Below, piece by piece: positions 45,286 to 54,411 of a stretch of 54,411 bases of DNA. Source of the stretch: Parachlorella kessleri (lineage: Eukaryota; Chlorophyta; Trebouxiophyceae; Chlorellales; Chlorellaceae); contig BBXU01000434.1 in NCBI GenBank assembly GCA_001598975.1, positions 1 through 54,411 of the forward strand, in the 5' to 3' direction. A model generated the notes under the pieces. That model searched no databases. It was not told where the DNA came from and saw nothing but the letters and a program-made list of their open reading frames with translations. Every line of letters starts with the position of its first letter. The first letter of the stretch is position 1. The position numbers and the translations under genes are program-made.

Positions 45286-45407
45286 CTCAGCATCAACAGA
45301 CACTGCAAGCCTGGCACCTAGGGTTCCCAAATCCACCCCACAGGTTGCTGCAACCGCTACCCATGCCCTTCACGGCTCGAATGCATTCCCAAGGGCCACA
45401 GTGCCTA

Positions 45408-47686
45408 TCAGGCCAGCAGCCGGTCAGCCACAATGCCCGCAAACAAGAACGCCCCTGTCCACGTGTTGCTCGCAAACTTGGCCCAGCAGTCAGGGCGGCT
45501 ATCAAGGTCCGCTGTGCCTAGCTGCCATGCCAAGTGGCCACTGGCGGCGGCTAGCCCGGCAGCGTAGGGCAGTCCACAACCGGCGTTGTAGCCAGCCAGC
45601 CCCAGCAGACCCAGGTTGGCTGCCCAGAAGGCTGCCATGTATTGCTTGTTGCGCTGGCCGAAGGTTAGCGCGGTGGATCGGATGCCGGCCTTGACATCGT
45701 CCTCCTTGTCCTGCAATACAACTCCGAGCAGCCAGCAATCAGGGGATAGGCTGAAAGAGACTGCGCCAGCCCATGGTAACTTGGGTTTACTAGGAGGTAC
45801 TAAGCAGGGAGCGCCTGGCAGCCAGCCTAGCTCCATAGCTGGCTGTCACTGGAACACGCTATAGCCTCCTATTGGCTGTGCAGATGCTATTACTATCTTC
45901 TGCATCAGACCCTCCCACCATTCTAGGTTACCAACCCCCTGCATGCCGGTTGCACAGTGGCTCGCCCTCAGCCACAGCCGCTGCACACCAGCCTTGCCTG
46001 GTGCGCGTAGATGGTGTCATAGACCAGGGTCCAGCTAACCCCCGCCAGGTACAAGGGAGCCACCACTGCCCAGTCACACTGCCCAGTCACCGCAGCGTAC
46101 CCCAGCATGGCGCCCCAGTTGTAGGTCAGGCCCAGGTACGCCTGCGGCAGGCAGCACACCTCGGCAGAACGCTCATGCCTTTTTGGGCAGCCGCCTGCCA
46201 GGCGAGCAAGCACGCGCCACTTGCACATCTGGAGGCACCCCTGGCAGCGCGCTGATGTCATGCATCTATCCGCTGGGCTGGAGTCCCCTAACACTCGGCT
46301 CTCTTGACATTCTCGCCCATAACCTCAGCCCCCACCAGGTTCCCTGCAGGGCTCACTCGCACCTGCGGCCAGCCTGTGATGCGCTTCATGAGGGGGTAGG
46401 TGGCCACCAGGGCCAGGGAGGAGGCGCCCAGCACCTGGCTGTACCAGTTGAGCTGCAGCAGGACGCCCAGCCCCGCCAGCAGCTGGGCGCCCAGGAAGGC
46501 TGCAGCAAGGCAGGGCGCAGCACACCACTGCTGTGGCTGGCCAGAAGGCTAGAGGGTGCGGCTCTGTTGAAGAAGGCCTCAGGCCAGCCAAAAAGAGCTC
46601 TTTAGCCACCTACTTGGTCTCTGTTCCTCAGTACGGTCATACTTGGCAAAGGCTGGTTGCCAGCATGCACCCCGTTTGTGCAGTCGTTATTGCAACTCAT
46701 GCTTGGCCAACACCACCTGCTCAAAGCAGCCCTCAGAGATACCTGTTAACCTTCACCCTCCCTTGCACTCACCGACTGCCTGCGCAGGCGATATCAACCC
46801 CGCCGCCAGTGGCCGGCCCCTGGTGCGCTCCACCTGCTTGTCCAAGTCCCGGTCCCACAAGTCATTCACTGTGCAGCCCGCGCCTCGCAGCAGGACTGCG
46901 CCGGTGCCAAACAGCGCCAGCATGCGCAGGTCAGGCAGGGCGCCCGGCGGCGCGGCCAGCGCTATGGACCAAAAGCAGGGCCAGGCCAGAAGCCATGTGC
47001 CTGCAGCGCACCAGGGCAGAGCCATCATAGCGCCGCTTGCGATGCCACCAGTAGTTGCAAAAGAGTTGAAGTAATCATTGAACACCGTGGGCTGCGGAGC
47101 AGCTGCGGAAGGCCCTCTTAGCATTAGATACTTTCATCAGAAAGCCAGATGCAGCGTGCATGCTGCAGCCTCGCCAAGTATGGCTCTGTCATGCAAGTTT
47201 TCCATTATCTTTTGTGTGCGTACCTATGGGTTTATCCAGCCGCATGAGATGTGCATATGGCACCCAAGCCTTTGGGAGGTGGTCCAACCAAGATGGAGGC
47301 AGGGAAGTGGCAGACCCCGTCCCTGCCGGTGCTGCTGCGGAAGCTGTCGCAGCTTGTGAGTCGCCCAACTGCTGCTGCTGTGGCGACTCCTGCTGCTGCA
47401 AGCTGCAAGGTGAGGTGTGGAATGCTCGGCTTGCAAAGCTTCTCTGCCCACAAGACCAGCTTACGGGCAAGGCTGCACACAGAGAGGCAGGCTGCTCAAC
47501 TGCTGACAAGGCCGGTGGACTGCTGTAAGGAACAGGCAACACTGCCGCGTAGGTCCATAGCTGACAGGCGGCAGAGGGCGGCTGCTGAGAAGGGCAGCTG
47601 TCGTCGTGCAGCAGCTGCAGGCCAATGATGTCAAAGCGAGCCCCTAAACACAGGGCAGACCGGCCTCTGAGCCTCAAGGCCAACAT
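45408..47686 (-). CDS. COQ2: 4-hydroxybenzoate polyprenyltransferase COQ2, mitochondrial
   Basis: UbiA-family enzyme that attaches the polyprenyl chain to 4-hydroxybenzoate in ubiquinone synthesis, in the mitochondrial inner membrane. Five exons (47224-47686, 46773-47000, 46363-46499, 45998-46141, 45408-45710) join in phase and predict 424 residues. A long N-terminal region with Arg/Ser and Gln-rich stretches ([15 protein letters not shown] start) serves as presequence. It is followed by [20 protein letters not shown], the first Asp-rich site [56 protein letters not shown] and the second site [18 protein letters not shown]. The motifs and about eight hydrophobic segments fit COQ2 rather than plastid homogentisate transferases. 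Intron 4 is GC-AG. Divergent from XPF. Confidence 0.95.
45711..45997 (-). other. GC-AG intron in COQ2 gene
   Basis: The minus-strand donor reads CACCAG|GCAAGG and the acceptor TTGCAG. The join restores YAHQ|DKEDD, the invariant second Asp-rich motif of the family. Confidence 0.85.
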
Positions 47687-47956
47687 GGCTGCCTACCAAT
47701 TGCCAACCTTACACCATAGTCCAGGCGCCCTGCACCAACAGGGCAGAACTATCAAGGCCCACGCTACTATATTGGGGTCACGGGCCAGCCTGGGTACTTG
47801 ACTAGACTGCTGCTGTGTGCGCAGCAGGCGCGCAGAGTTCCAAGTTGCCCCACGAGAGGCTGCTATGCCAGCTGAGGACTTTTCAGCAAGTCATTTCCAG
47901 CTTACTGTTGGACCAGAGCTTGGGTGCCTATGGGACCACATCATGATTGACACAGG
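47687..47956. promoter_or_regulatory. Shared upstream region COQ2 / XPF
   Basis: 270 bp between divergent start codons. No recognised motif. Confidence 0.45.
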
Positions 47957-50900
47957 ATGAGTACTGAGGAGCGGCCGGAGGGTCCCAGCGGCGATGCCCA
48001 GGCCTTGGTAGCTGCTGAGCTCGCGGAGGAACAGCCGACAGAGACCAGGGAGCAGGGCAGGGAGGTTCTGCTCAACATGCTGCTACCCTTCCAGCGCTCC
48101 CTGGTGGGCGACCTGCTCCAGGAGGATGGGCTTTGCATCTTGGCGCCGGGCGTCGGCCTGCACCAGGTGGTGGCAGTACTGCTCCGTTTGCAAGACGCCA
48201 GGCTGCGAGAGCCTAGCCAGCGAGGCGTGGTGCTGGTGCTGGGAGCGGCGCCCTGGCAGCGCGACGCCCTGCGGCAGGAGCTTGCCAGGGTGGACCCTGC
48301 AGCTGGCGGCCTGGATTCAGAAGGCGCACATACGGCAGGTTGGTGCTTTTCTTCGTTGTACACCAGGACGTGCACACATCCCAGGCCTGCCTGGGGTGTC
48401 GTCGGGCTTACAAGATGCGTCAAACAATGTGGTATTCTCATCTGGGGCAAAGCTGCCCCTTCTCACACCCCTGAAACCGCCTATGGAACCTTAAACCTTC
48501 TGGGTTCTGGCTGCAACCTGCAGGAGGGGCAGCCCGTCTGCCAGCGGAGGTCACAAACGAGGTGCCGGCCGCGGAGCGCAGCACGCTGTACCATGCTCAC
48601 GCCTGCCTGTTTGTGACCACCCGCATCCTGGTGGTCGACCTGTTGAGCTCCAGGCTGGCAGCACGTGACATTGCCGGCCTCCTAGTCCTGAATGCCCACA
48701 GGTAGCGGGGATGTACTTGCCTCCCTCCCTCGCTGCCATGGCACCTGAGGCGGCAATCGCCAGCAGGCCCTGGGCACTTGTGCGTGCGCATTCCTGTGGC
48801 ACTGAATCGGATTGCAGGAGGGGCCCATGCTGCCTTGGCTGCGCTGCTCTGACCCCCTGCGCCGCTGCTTACACCCTTGCAATCTTTGTCTATCATCTGT
48901 GCAGCGGTGGGTGGCATGGGCCATGGATGTATGGCCAGTGTGGCCAGTGTTTCCCTGGTGTGACCTTGGTGCAGGGTGTCGGACAGCTCTGGGGAGGGGT
49001 TTGCCACGCGGCTGTTCAAGGAGGGCAACCCCGAGGGCTGGATCAGGGCCTTCTCAGACTCACCCAGCGCCTTTGCAGCCGAGTTCAACAAGGTGCACCT
49101 GGGTGGCTGCTTGTGCCTGCTGACTGGTGCCCCAGTGGTGCCATGGGGCGCTCAGTCGCGGGCACCGGCAATATGGTGGATAGTCGTTGGTAATCTTGAT
49201 GTGGGTGTGATCATCCGTGCAGCAGGTGGCTAGCGATGTGGCTGCAACATGGTGCACTTGTGTATACCCTGGGATACGCTGAGCCGTGCAGAGCTGCAGA
49301 CCAGCCAAGCGAGCCAATTCTTTGTGCAAGGACTGGGAAGCTGCCACCTACGCTCAGCTTGGTTGTGGCACGCTGCCGGGTGCAGGTGGAGAAGGTGATG
49401 AAGGCGCTGCATGTGCGCAAGCTGTACCTGTGGCCACGCTTCCAGGCCCAGGTCAAAGGAGACCTGGAGGCTCGACCGCCAGAGGTGCGCCGCCTGCCTG
49501 CGCTGCATGCGTGTGTGCGGCATAGCAGGAGCCCCTGCAGGCAGGCAGGCAGGCAAGCCGGCCGGTGGTGACGTTGCTCCCTACCATACCATATCTTGGC
49601 TCATAACTAGGTGCCCAAGGCGTGCTGCACCCCATACTGGAGGTGCAGATGTGGCTGCCAAAGAAGGCAGCTGCACCTGTACCGCCTCCCTACAAGTGGC
49701 TGCTAGGGTGCCAGGGGCGGCTGACCCACAACTGTCCCTACGCAACAGCGCACGAAGTCAGCAGGATGCGGGCAAGCTCGCTGACTGGCTGGCCCCCCTG
49801 CAGTTGGTGGAGCTGTCTGTGGGCATGAGCGGCGCCATGGGGCTGGTGTATGACGCCATAGCCGAGCTGATGGACGCGTGCGTGAAGGAGCTGCGCAAGT
49901 CAAACAAGCTGGACACAACAGACCTCACGCTGGACCAGGCGAGGCGCATCCACCTGGGCGACCTATTAGCTGCCTGCGGCGTGTTGTCAAAGGGGGGGCC
50001 TGCCTCTGCGGAGGCAGCGTGGGGATGGGGATCTGGCTGCATGGACAAGGCACGCTGTGAGAGCCGTCGTGTCTTTGGGGTGGCGGGCACGTAGTATTGC
50101 TTCTAATGGAGCAGTGTGTGAGTGGCACGGGGGGTCCTGCTGTCTCTGGAATGCCCAGCACTCCCCGAATTTCATTGGTGTGGCTGGTTGGCAGGGAACC
50201 CACGCGGTTTATGGCAGGCACCCTAATGGCGGGTTCGTGCCACACCTTCTGTGCAGGGCCTGCTGAAGAGCTTTGACGAGATTGTGCGTCGGCAGCTCAA
50301 CACCGTTTGGCACACAGTGGCACCCAAGACCAAGCAGGTACGACATGCTGTGCTGCTCCTCTGCAGGCTTAGCAGTTTGTTTACAAGACTCGGCAAAGTA
50401 TTCCCTCCGCATTGCCAGCATACATGGCGATGTAGGCATGACGCGCGCAGGTGGGGCTGCATCCCAAAGCCGGCCGGGGTGGACCCCCTGGGTCAGCCTC
50501 GTTTGCTGGCCTGGTTGTGTTGCAGATCGTAACAGACCTGCGAACACTGCGGTCGCTTGCCGCCTACCTGCTGCGCTTTGACCCGCTCACCTTTTTGACT
50601 TACCTGGACAGCCTGAGGGTGACGGAGGGGACCAAGTCGGTCTGGCTCTTCCACTCAGGTGCTCCGCTGGGGACAGGCAGTCGCCTCATTTGGCAGGGAT
50701 GCTGGGTGTAAGTGCTTTTCCTGCCTGTAGAGAAGTCGGGTTTCCATCTACGCTGACCTGCCAATCTGCCTTGCCTGTGCCTGTGCTGGTGGAATTGTGG
50801 CGAAGACCTCCTGCGTGGTTATGGTGAAATGTGCAGATGCCTGCTTTGGTACTGTAGTAATGTGTGACCAGGAACTCCTCTGTCGTGTTCTGCATGCATG

Positions 50901-53900
50901 CAGCTGCCCACACCATCTTTGAGGCGGCCAAGAGCCGAGTCTACCGCCTACGACCCACCCACAACTCCCGCAAGCGCAAGGCAGGGGCCACAGGCGGGCC
51001 AGAAGAAGAGGCAGCAGCAGCAGCAGCAGCGGATGCTGTGGGTGCTGCCAATGGCAGCGGCAGCGGCAGCGGCACGGGGGCTGGCACCATGGTGATAGAG
51101 ACAGTGCTGGAGCCGCCCCCCAAGTGGGAGCTGCTGGTGGAGGTGGTGGAGGAGATACAGCGGGACCGGAGGGCCCTGCTGCAAGCAGAGCAACAACAAA
51201 GACAGGAGCAGCAGCAGCACCAGCAGCAGCAGGAAGGGGCGTTAGAGCCGCAGGTGGAGGGAAGCGGGGTGGCAACAGTGGGAGCGGGGGACACCAGCAA
51301 CTGTGGAGCGGAGGGAGGCTTGGGCAGCCTGCCGGTGCTGGTGGTCTGCCAGGATGCCTTCACGTGCAGCCAGGTAATCAGCCGTGCTTGCTATTGTTGT
51401 TGGTTTGTTGGTGGTGAGTTTCTAATGGTTGTCCGCAGAGGGACACTGCCAGGGTTAGGGGCATTAACTCTGCCCAAGTCTCGACCAGTGCGCATCTGGC
51501 AAGCGGGTCACGTCGGTGCTGATCAGCATCCCTGCCGTGTGATATCCACAGCCATGGCCCTAGCAGAGCCCCCGACCAACACCTCTGAGGCCTGCCGATG
51601 GCGGCAGTCCTGTTATATTCCCCATGCCCCCCGGCCCCCCGCCCCCACCACCTTACATCCGGCCCCACACACTCGGGAGACCTATTTAAAGAGCTGTGCT
51701 TGTTGCCGTGCGCACTTCTTGCTGACACGCATCAAGGTCTGCTCTGCTGGGGTTGTAGCTGCGGGAGGTGCTGTCCTCGGGGGGCCCCGGGGGGCTGATG
51801 GGGCGGCTGTACCGCGAGTACCTACAGTACAAGCTGGACGGAGGGGCCACCGACAAGCCCAAGAAGCCGCTCAAAGAGCCAAGGGGCAGCACGGCCAGGT
51901 AGAGTTCATTTGTTAGTACCAGTTGGTACCTAGCTACGCTCTGGGTGGCTGCATGCCTTCCTGTCGATTTGTGCGTTCTGGTTCTTGAGCACACGGGCCT
52001 GGCCTTTCAGTGGCACCCTATAGTGCCCAGCCCAGGGCCAACCAGTATGGGTCCGGCAGCATACTTGCCCATCGTCGCCCACGACTGATATTCTGTCACC
52101 CGTGCAGGACTGACGCTGGCCCTGGCCCTGGCTCCACTCGGCTCATGGGCGGGTACCGGCCGGGAGAGGAGGTGGCGCTGTTGAAGGAGGCCAAGTCGCT
52201 GGCGGCGCCCCAGCAGGGGGAGCAGCAGGAGGCGCCGGCGGGAGTGGGGAGGGGCAGGTGAGGCGGGACATGACTGGCCCGCCTGCTGTGCTTCGCTGAC
52301 GTGCTGGGGCGGAAGGGGTGTGGGGTGGTCATTGCATGCCAAGCGGTGGCCGGAGGTGGCTTGTACGACTGCTTGAGCAATCACAGGCAGGACTCTTACG
52401 TGGAGATCCAGCACCTGTGTGCTGATGAGTCAGCTTGGGCTGCTGCAGGGGCCGCGGGGGCAGAGGAGGTGGCAGTGGGCGGGCAGCCCGAGGGGGGCGG
52501 GGCGGCCGCAAGGCAGGCGGTGCCACGGCCGCCTCGGCCGCAGCTGCCGCTGCAGCGGCCCGAACGACGGCCACCACTGCAGGGCGCAAGAACCTGGAGT
52601 CTCCCCCACCCCGGCACCCAGGGAGCCGAGGGGATGCTGAGCAGGACACCATGGTTGGCACTGCGTCAGCACGTGGTGCGGCGAGGGGCGGGACCGGACC
52701 CAACGAAACCAGGGCAGCTGCAGGAACAACAGATGCTACTGCTGCTCCTTCGACCGGCCAGGGCGCTGGGCCGGGCAGGGCAGGTGGCGAGACCCCGCTA
52801 GGGGGGCCCTTGCTTGAGTCGGTGGAGTTTGTGTGCCTGGAGCGGCACGAGGGGGAGCGGGTGTGGGAGGTGCGGCCGGCCTTTGTGGTGATGTACGACC
52901 CCGACGTCGCCTTCACACGCCAGCTGGAGCTGTACAAGGCAGAGTCCAGGTGGGCGGGGGCCGCATGGGTGCACAGGGGTTGGGGGCCTTGGGGCAAGTA
53001 CACGCACGCACTGGTGGGGTGTGCGCCATGCAGGTGGGGTGGTAGCGGCGGTGGCAGTGGCAGCTGCTGCAAGAACTGCGCCGTCTGTGCGTGGTGGGAC
53101 GCTCGAAAGGCTCCAGCAAGCAGTAGTCTTCTAGGTATGTTGTTCAATGCAGGATGCTATCCCCACCTGCAAGCAGGGACAGCACCACCTACCCGTCAGC
53201 GCTTGGAGAGTCAGGCCCCCTTCTCGGGGGAGGATGTGGCTGCTGCAGTGCCGGGTTCCCCCTGCGGGTGTACCTGCTGCGGTACGAGGACAGCCTGGAG
53301 ATGGACAAGTACCAGGCCCAGGTGGAGCGGGAGCGCAGCGTGTTTGAGTCGCTCATCAAGTCCAAGGAGATCATGATACTGCCAATCGCGCCCCGGGAGC
53401 AGGTATACTACATTTTCATAAGTAACACTGTCTCTTTTTGTAATCGTAAGTACTTGAAAAACTAGACTAAGAAATGGGGAGGGGGTGAGGGGATGGGTGG
53501 AGTGGGTGGGAACAGGGGGCCGGAAGAGGGGCCACATGGAGGGACGCAGGCAGCCCAGTTCTATGCTGAGCTGTTGCCACCTGGGAGGCCAGCACGAGTT
53601 CAACAACACGTTGGGCCCAAGTGCACTGCACCGCACCGCATGGCTGAGGCAGAACTCAAAGCCGCTGGCAGGTACCACTTCATGCATGTCCGGTTCTCTT
53701 GCTGTCACCTGACAGGTGGACCCGGCGCGGCGCCTGCCTGCTGTGCACCCCGACCTGGGGCTGCTGGGCGCCGGCGCCAATGCCCTGACCCGCCGCGCGG
53801 GAGGGCGGATCACCGGCAAGCCCGTGCCCAAGCGCATTGTGGTGGACGTGCGAGAGTTTATGAGCAGCCTGCCGGCCGTGCTGCATCAACAGGTGTGTTG

Positions 53901-54411
53901 GTCGTCTGGCTGGCTGGCTCTGTATAGTGGTTAGGCTGGAAGGGGTGGTTGTGGCCCTGGCCGTCAGTAGCACGCACTGAGGCCATCAGGCTGGTGAGAC
54001 TCGCCCTGCACCAAGCATGTGCCAGCTCCTGCTGCAATCCACCCCGGCCAACCTCAACAATGCAGCTCCCCCCACCCGCTGCACATCGAGTAGAATTCCA
54101 TACTTTTGCCCTATTTACCCATGGTGCCACTCCTGGCACGCTGCCCGTCATCCACTCAGGCCCCCCGCTCGCTGCCTGTGCAGGGCTTGGAGCTGGTGCC
54201 TCTGACCCTGGAGGTGGGGGACTATGTGCTCAGCTCGGAGCTATGCGTGGAGCGCAAGTCCATTGCCGACCTGCGCGGCTCGCTGGCCTCGGGCCGGCTG
54301 TACCACCAGGCGGAGGCCATGAGCAAGCACTACAGGACACCCCTGCTGCTGATTGAGTTTGAGGGGGACAAGGCCTTTGCGCTGCAGGTGGGCAAGGGAA
54401 GGGGGGGGGGG
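47957..54411 (+). CDS. XPF: XPF/ERCC4 (RAD1) DNA repair endonuclease, 3' end missing
   Basis: XPF with ERCC1 cuts 5' of lesions in nucleotide excision and crosslink repair. Fourteen exons are resolved (47957-48338, 48524-48701, 48975-49092, 49386-49484, 49804-49938, 50257-50337, 50526-50658, 50904-51373, 51759-51898, 52108-52257, 52449-52949, 53249-53402, 53716-53892, 54184-54387). They cover 974 codons in phase; the rest, including the C-terminal HhH domain, lies beyond the window. The helicase-like part is seen in MLLPFQRSLVGDLLQEDGLC, RLPAEVTNEVPAAERSTLYH, CLFVTTRILVVDLLSSRLAA, RAFSDSPSAF, LLKSFDEIVRRQLNTVWHTV and FLTYLDSLRVTEG. The nuclease domain has KRIVVDVREFMSSLP, LTLEVGDYVLSSELCVERKS with the ERKx3D catalytic motif (ERKSIAD) and GRLYHQAEAMSKHY. 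Two low-complexity inserts (in exons 8 and 11) enlarge the protein. Intron 5 is GC-AG. Confidence 0.93.
49538..49556. repeat. GGCA microsatellite
   Basis: About 4.5 copies of CAGG in XPF intron 4. Same unit as the tract at 9088. Confidence 0.85.
49939..50256 (+). other. GC-AG intron in XPF gene
   Basis: The donor reads GACCAG|GCGAGG and the acceptor GTGCAG. The join LTLDQ|GLLKSFDE matches the plant XPF pattern, while reading through adds an unrelated sequence and then a stop codon. Confidence 0.7.
54401..54411. repeat. Terminal poly-G run (11 G)
   Basis: The window ends inside a G run within an XPF intron, mirroring the C run at the start. Probably an assembly break. Confidence 0.85.

Larger units (their letters stand above)
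44530..45407. other. Convergent 3' regions PP5 / COQ2
   Basis: Contains a plus-strand TGTAA at 44809 for PP5 and a dispersed-repeat copy at 45224-45285. A long plus-strand open frame (44581-45123) starts with TTG and has no family resemblance; it is treated as chance. Confidence 0.6.

Noticed and set aside
49939..50094. Extension of XPF exon 5 to a stop codon, suggesting truncation
   Set aside because: The GC donor after LTLDQ joins in phase to the conserved GLLKSFDE exon, so the read-through sequence is intronic.
1..54411. Search for CRISPR arrays, prophage, operons, reverse transcriptase or transposase genes
   Set aside because: None seen. The window is intron-rich eukaryotic DNA and no mobile-element protein was recognised in any frame.

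Overview
This window is a piece of a eukaryotic nuclear genome, most likely from a green alga (Chlorophyta, perhaps a trebouxiophyte). The genes are rich in short introns (about 90 recognisable in 54 kb) and are moderately GC-rich with Ala/Gly/Gln-rich low-complexity inserts. Several genes are followed by TGTAA, the usual chlorophyte polyadenylation signal. The proteins look plant-like: a DUF3172 protein shared by cyanobacteria and plastids, a plant-type MAEA/GID9, a plant-type XPF and a class I aldolase. The species cannot be fixed from sequence alone.

Layout: 1-1034 is non-coding with copies of a short dispersed repeat. 1035-1905 (-) is an unrecognised gene. 2520-4872 (-) is a plant-type alpha/beta hydrolase. 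5482-7321 (-) is a 13-repeat ankyrin protein. 7322-8515 has no gene. 8516-12518 (-) is nucleoporin NUP62, divergent from 12719-14040 (+), the DUF3172 protein. 14677-17448 (-) is a SANT/Myb plus UBA protein of unknown role, divergent from 17894-20683 (+), class I fructose-bisphosphate aldolase. 21781-24890 (-) is COX15, divergent from 25289-27419 (+) ELP5, which is followed by 28313-29900 (+) NAA10. 30361-35442 (-) is a TM9 endomembrane protein, divergent from 35667-39191 (+) MAEA/GID9. 39409-40309 (-) is a SERF/4F5 protein, divergent from 40575-44529 (+) PP5. 45408-47686 (-) is COQ2, divergent from 47957 to the window end (+), XPF (3' end not in window).

From 8.5 kb onward almost every gene belongs to a head-to-head pair sharing 0.2-0.45 kb of upstream DNA, and neighbouring pairs meet tail to tail. 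The genes are mostly housekeeping: nuclear pore, glycolysis/Calvin cycle, haem A and ubiquinone synthesis in mitochondria, tRNA modification (Elongator), N-terminal acetylation, GID/CTLH ubiquitin ligase, phosphatase and DNA repair. No operon, CRISPR array, phage or intact transposon was seen.

Exon models were built by reading splice sites by eye and checking that phases join and that the joined protein matches the remembered family pattern. For 11 genes all joins are in phase from ATG to stop, though one TM9 acceptor and the SERF first exon are tentative. XPF is in phase as far as the window reaches. Three genes (1035-1905, the alpha/beta hydrolase and SANT-UBA) have unresolved parts. Notable oddities are a 42-nt loopless perfect palindrome just after the aldolase stop, at least four GC-AG introns, a dispersed short repeat family, a perfect 2 x 102 bp tandem duplication inside an ELP5 intron, and low-complexity insertions in XPF.
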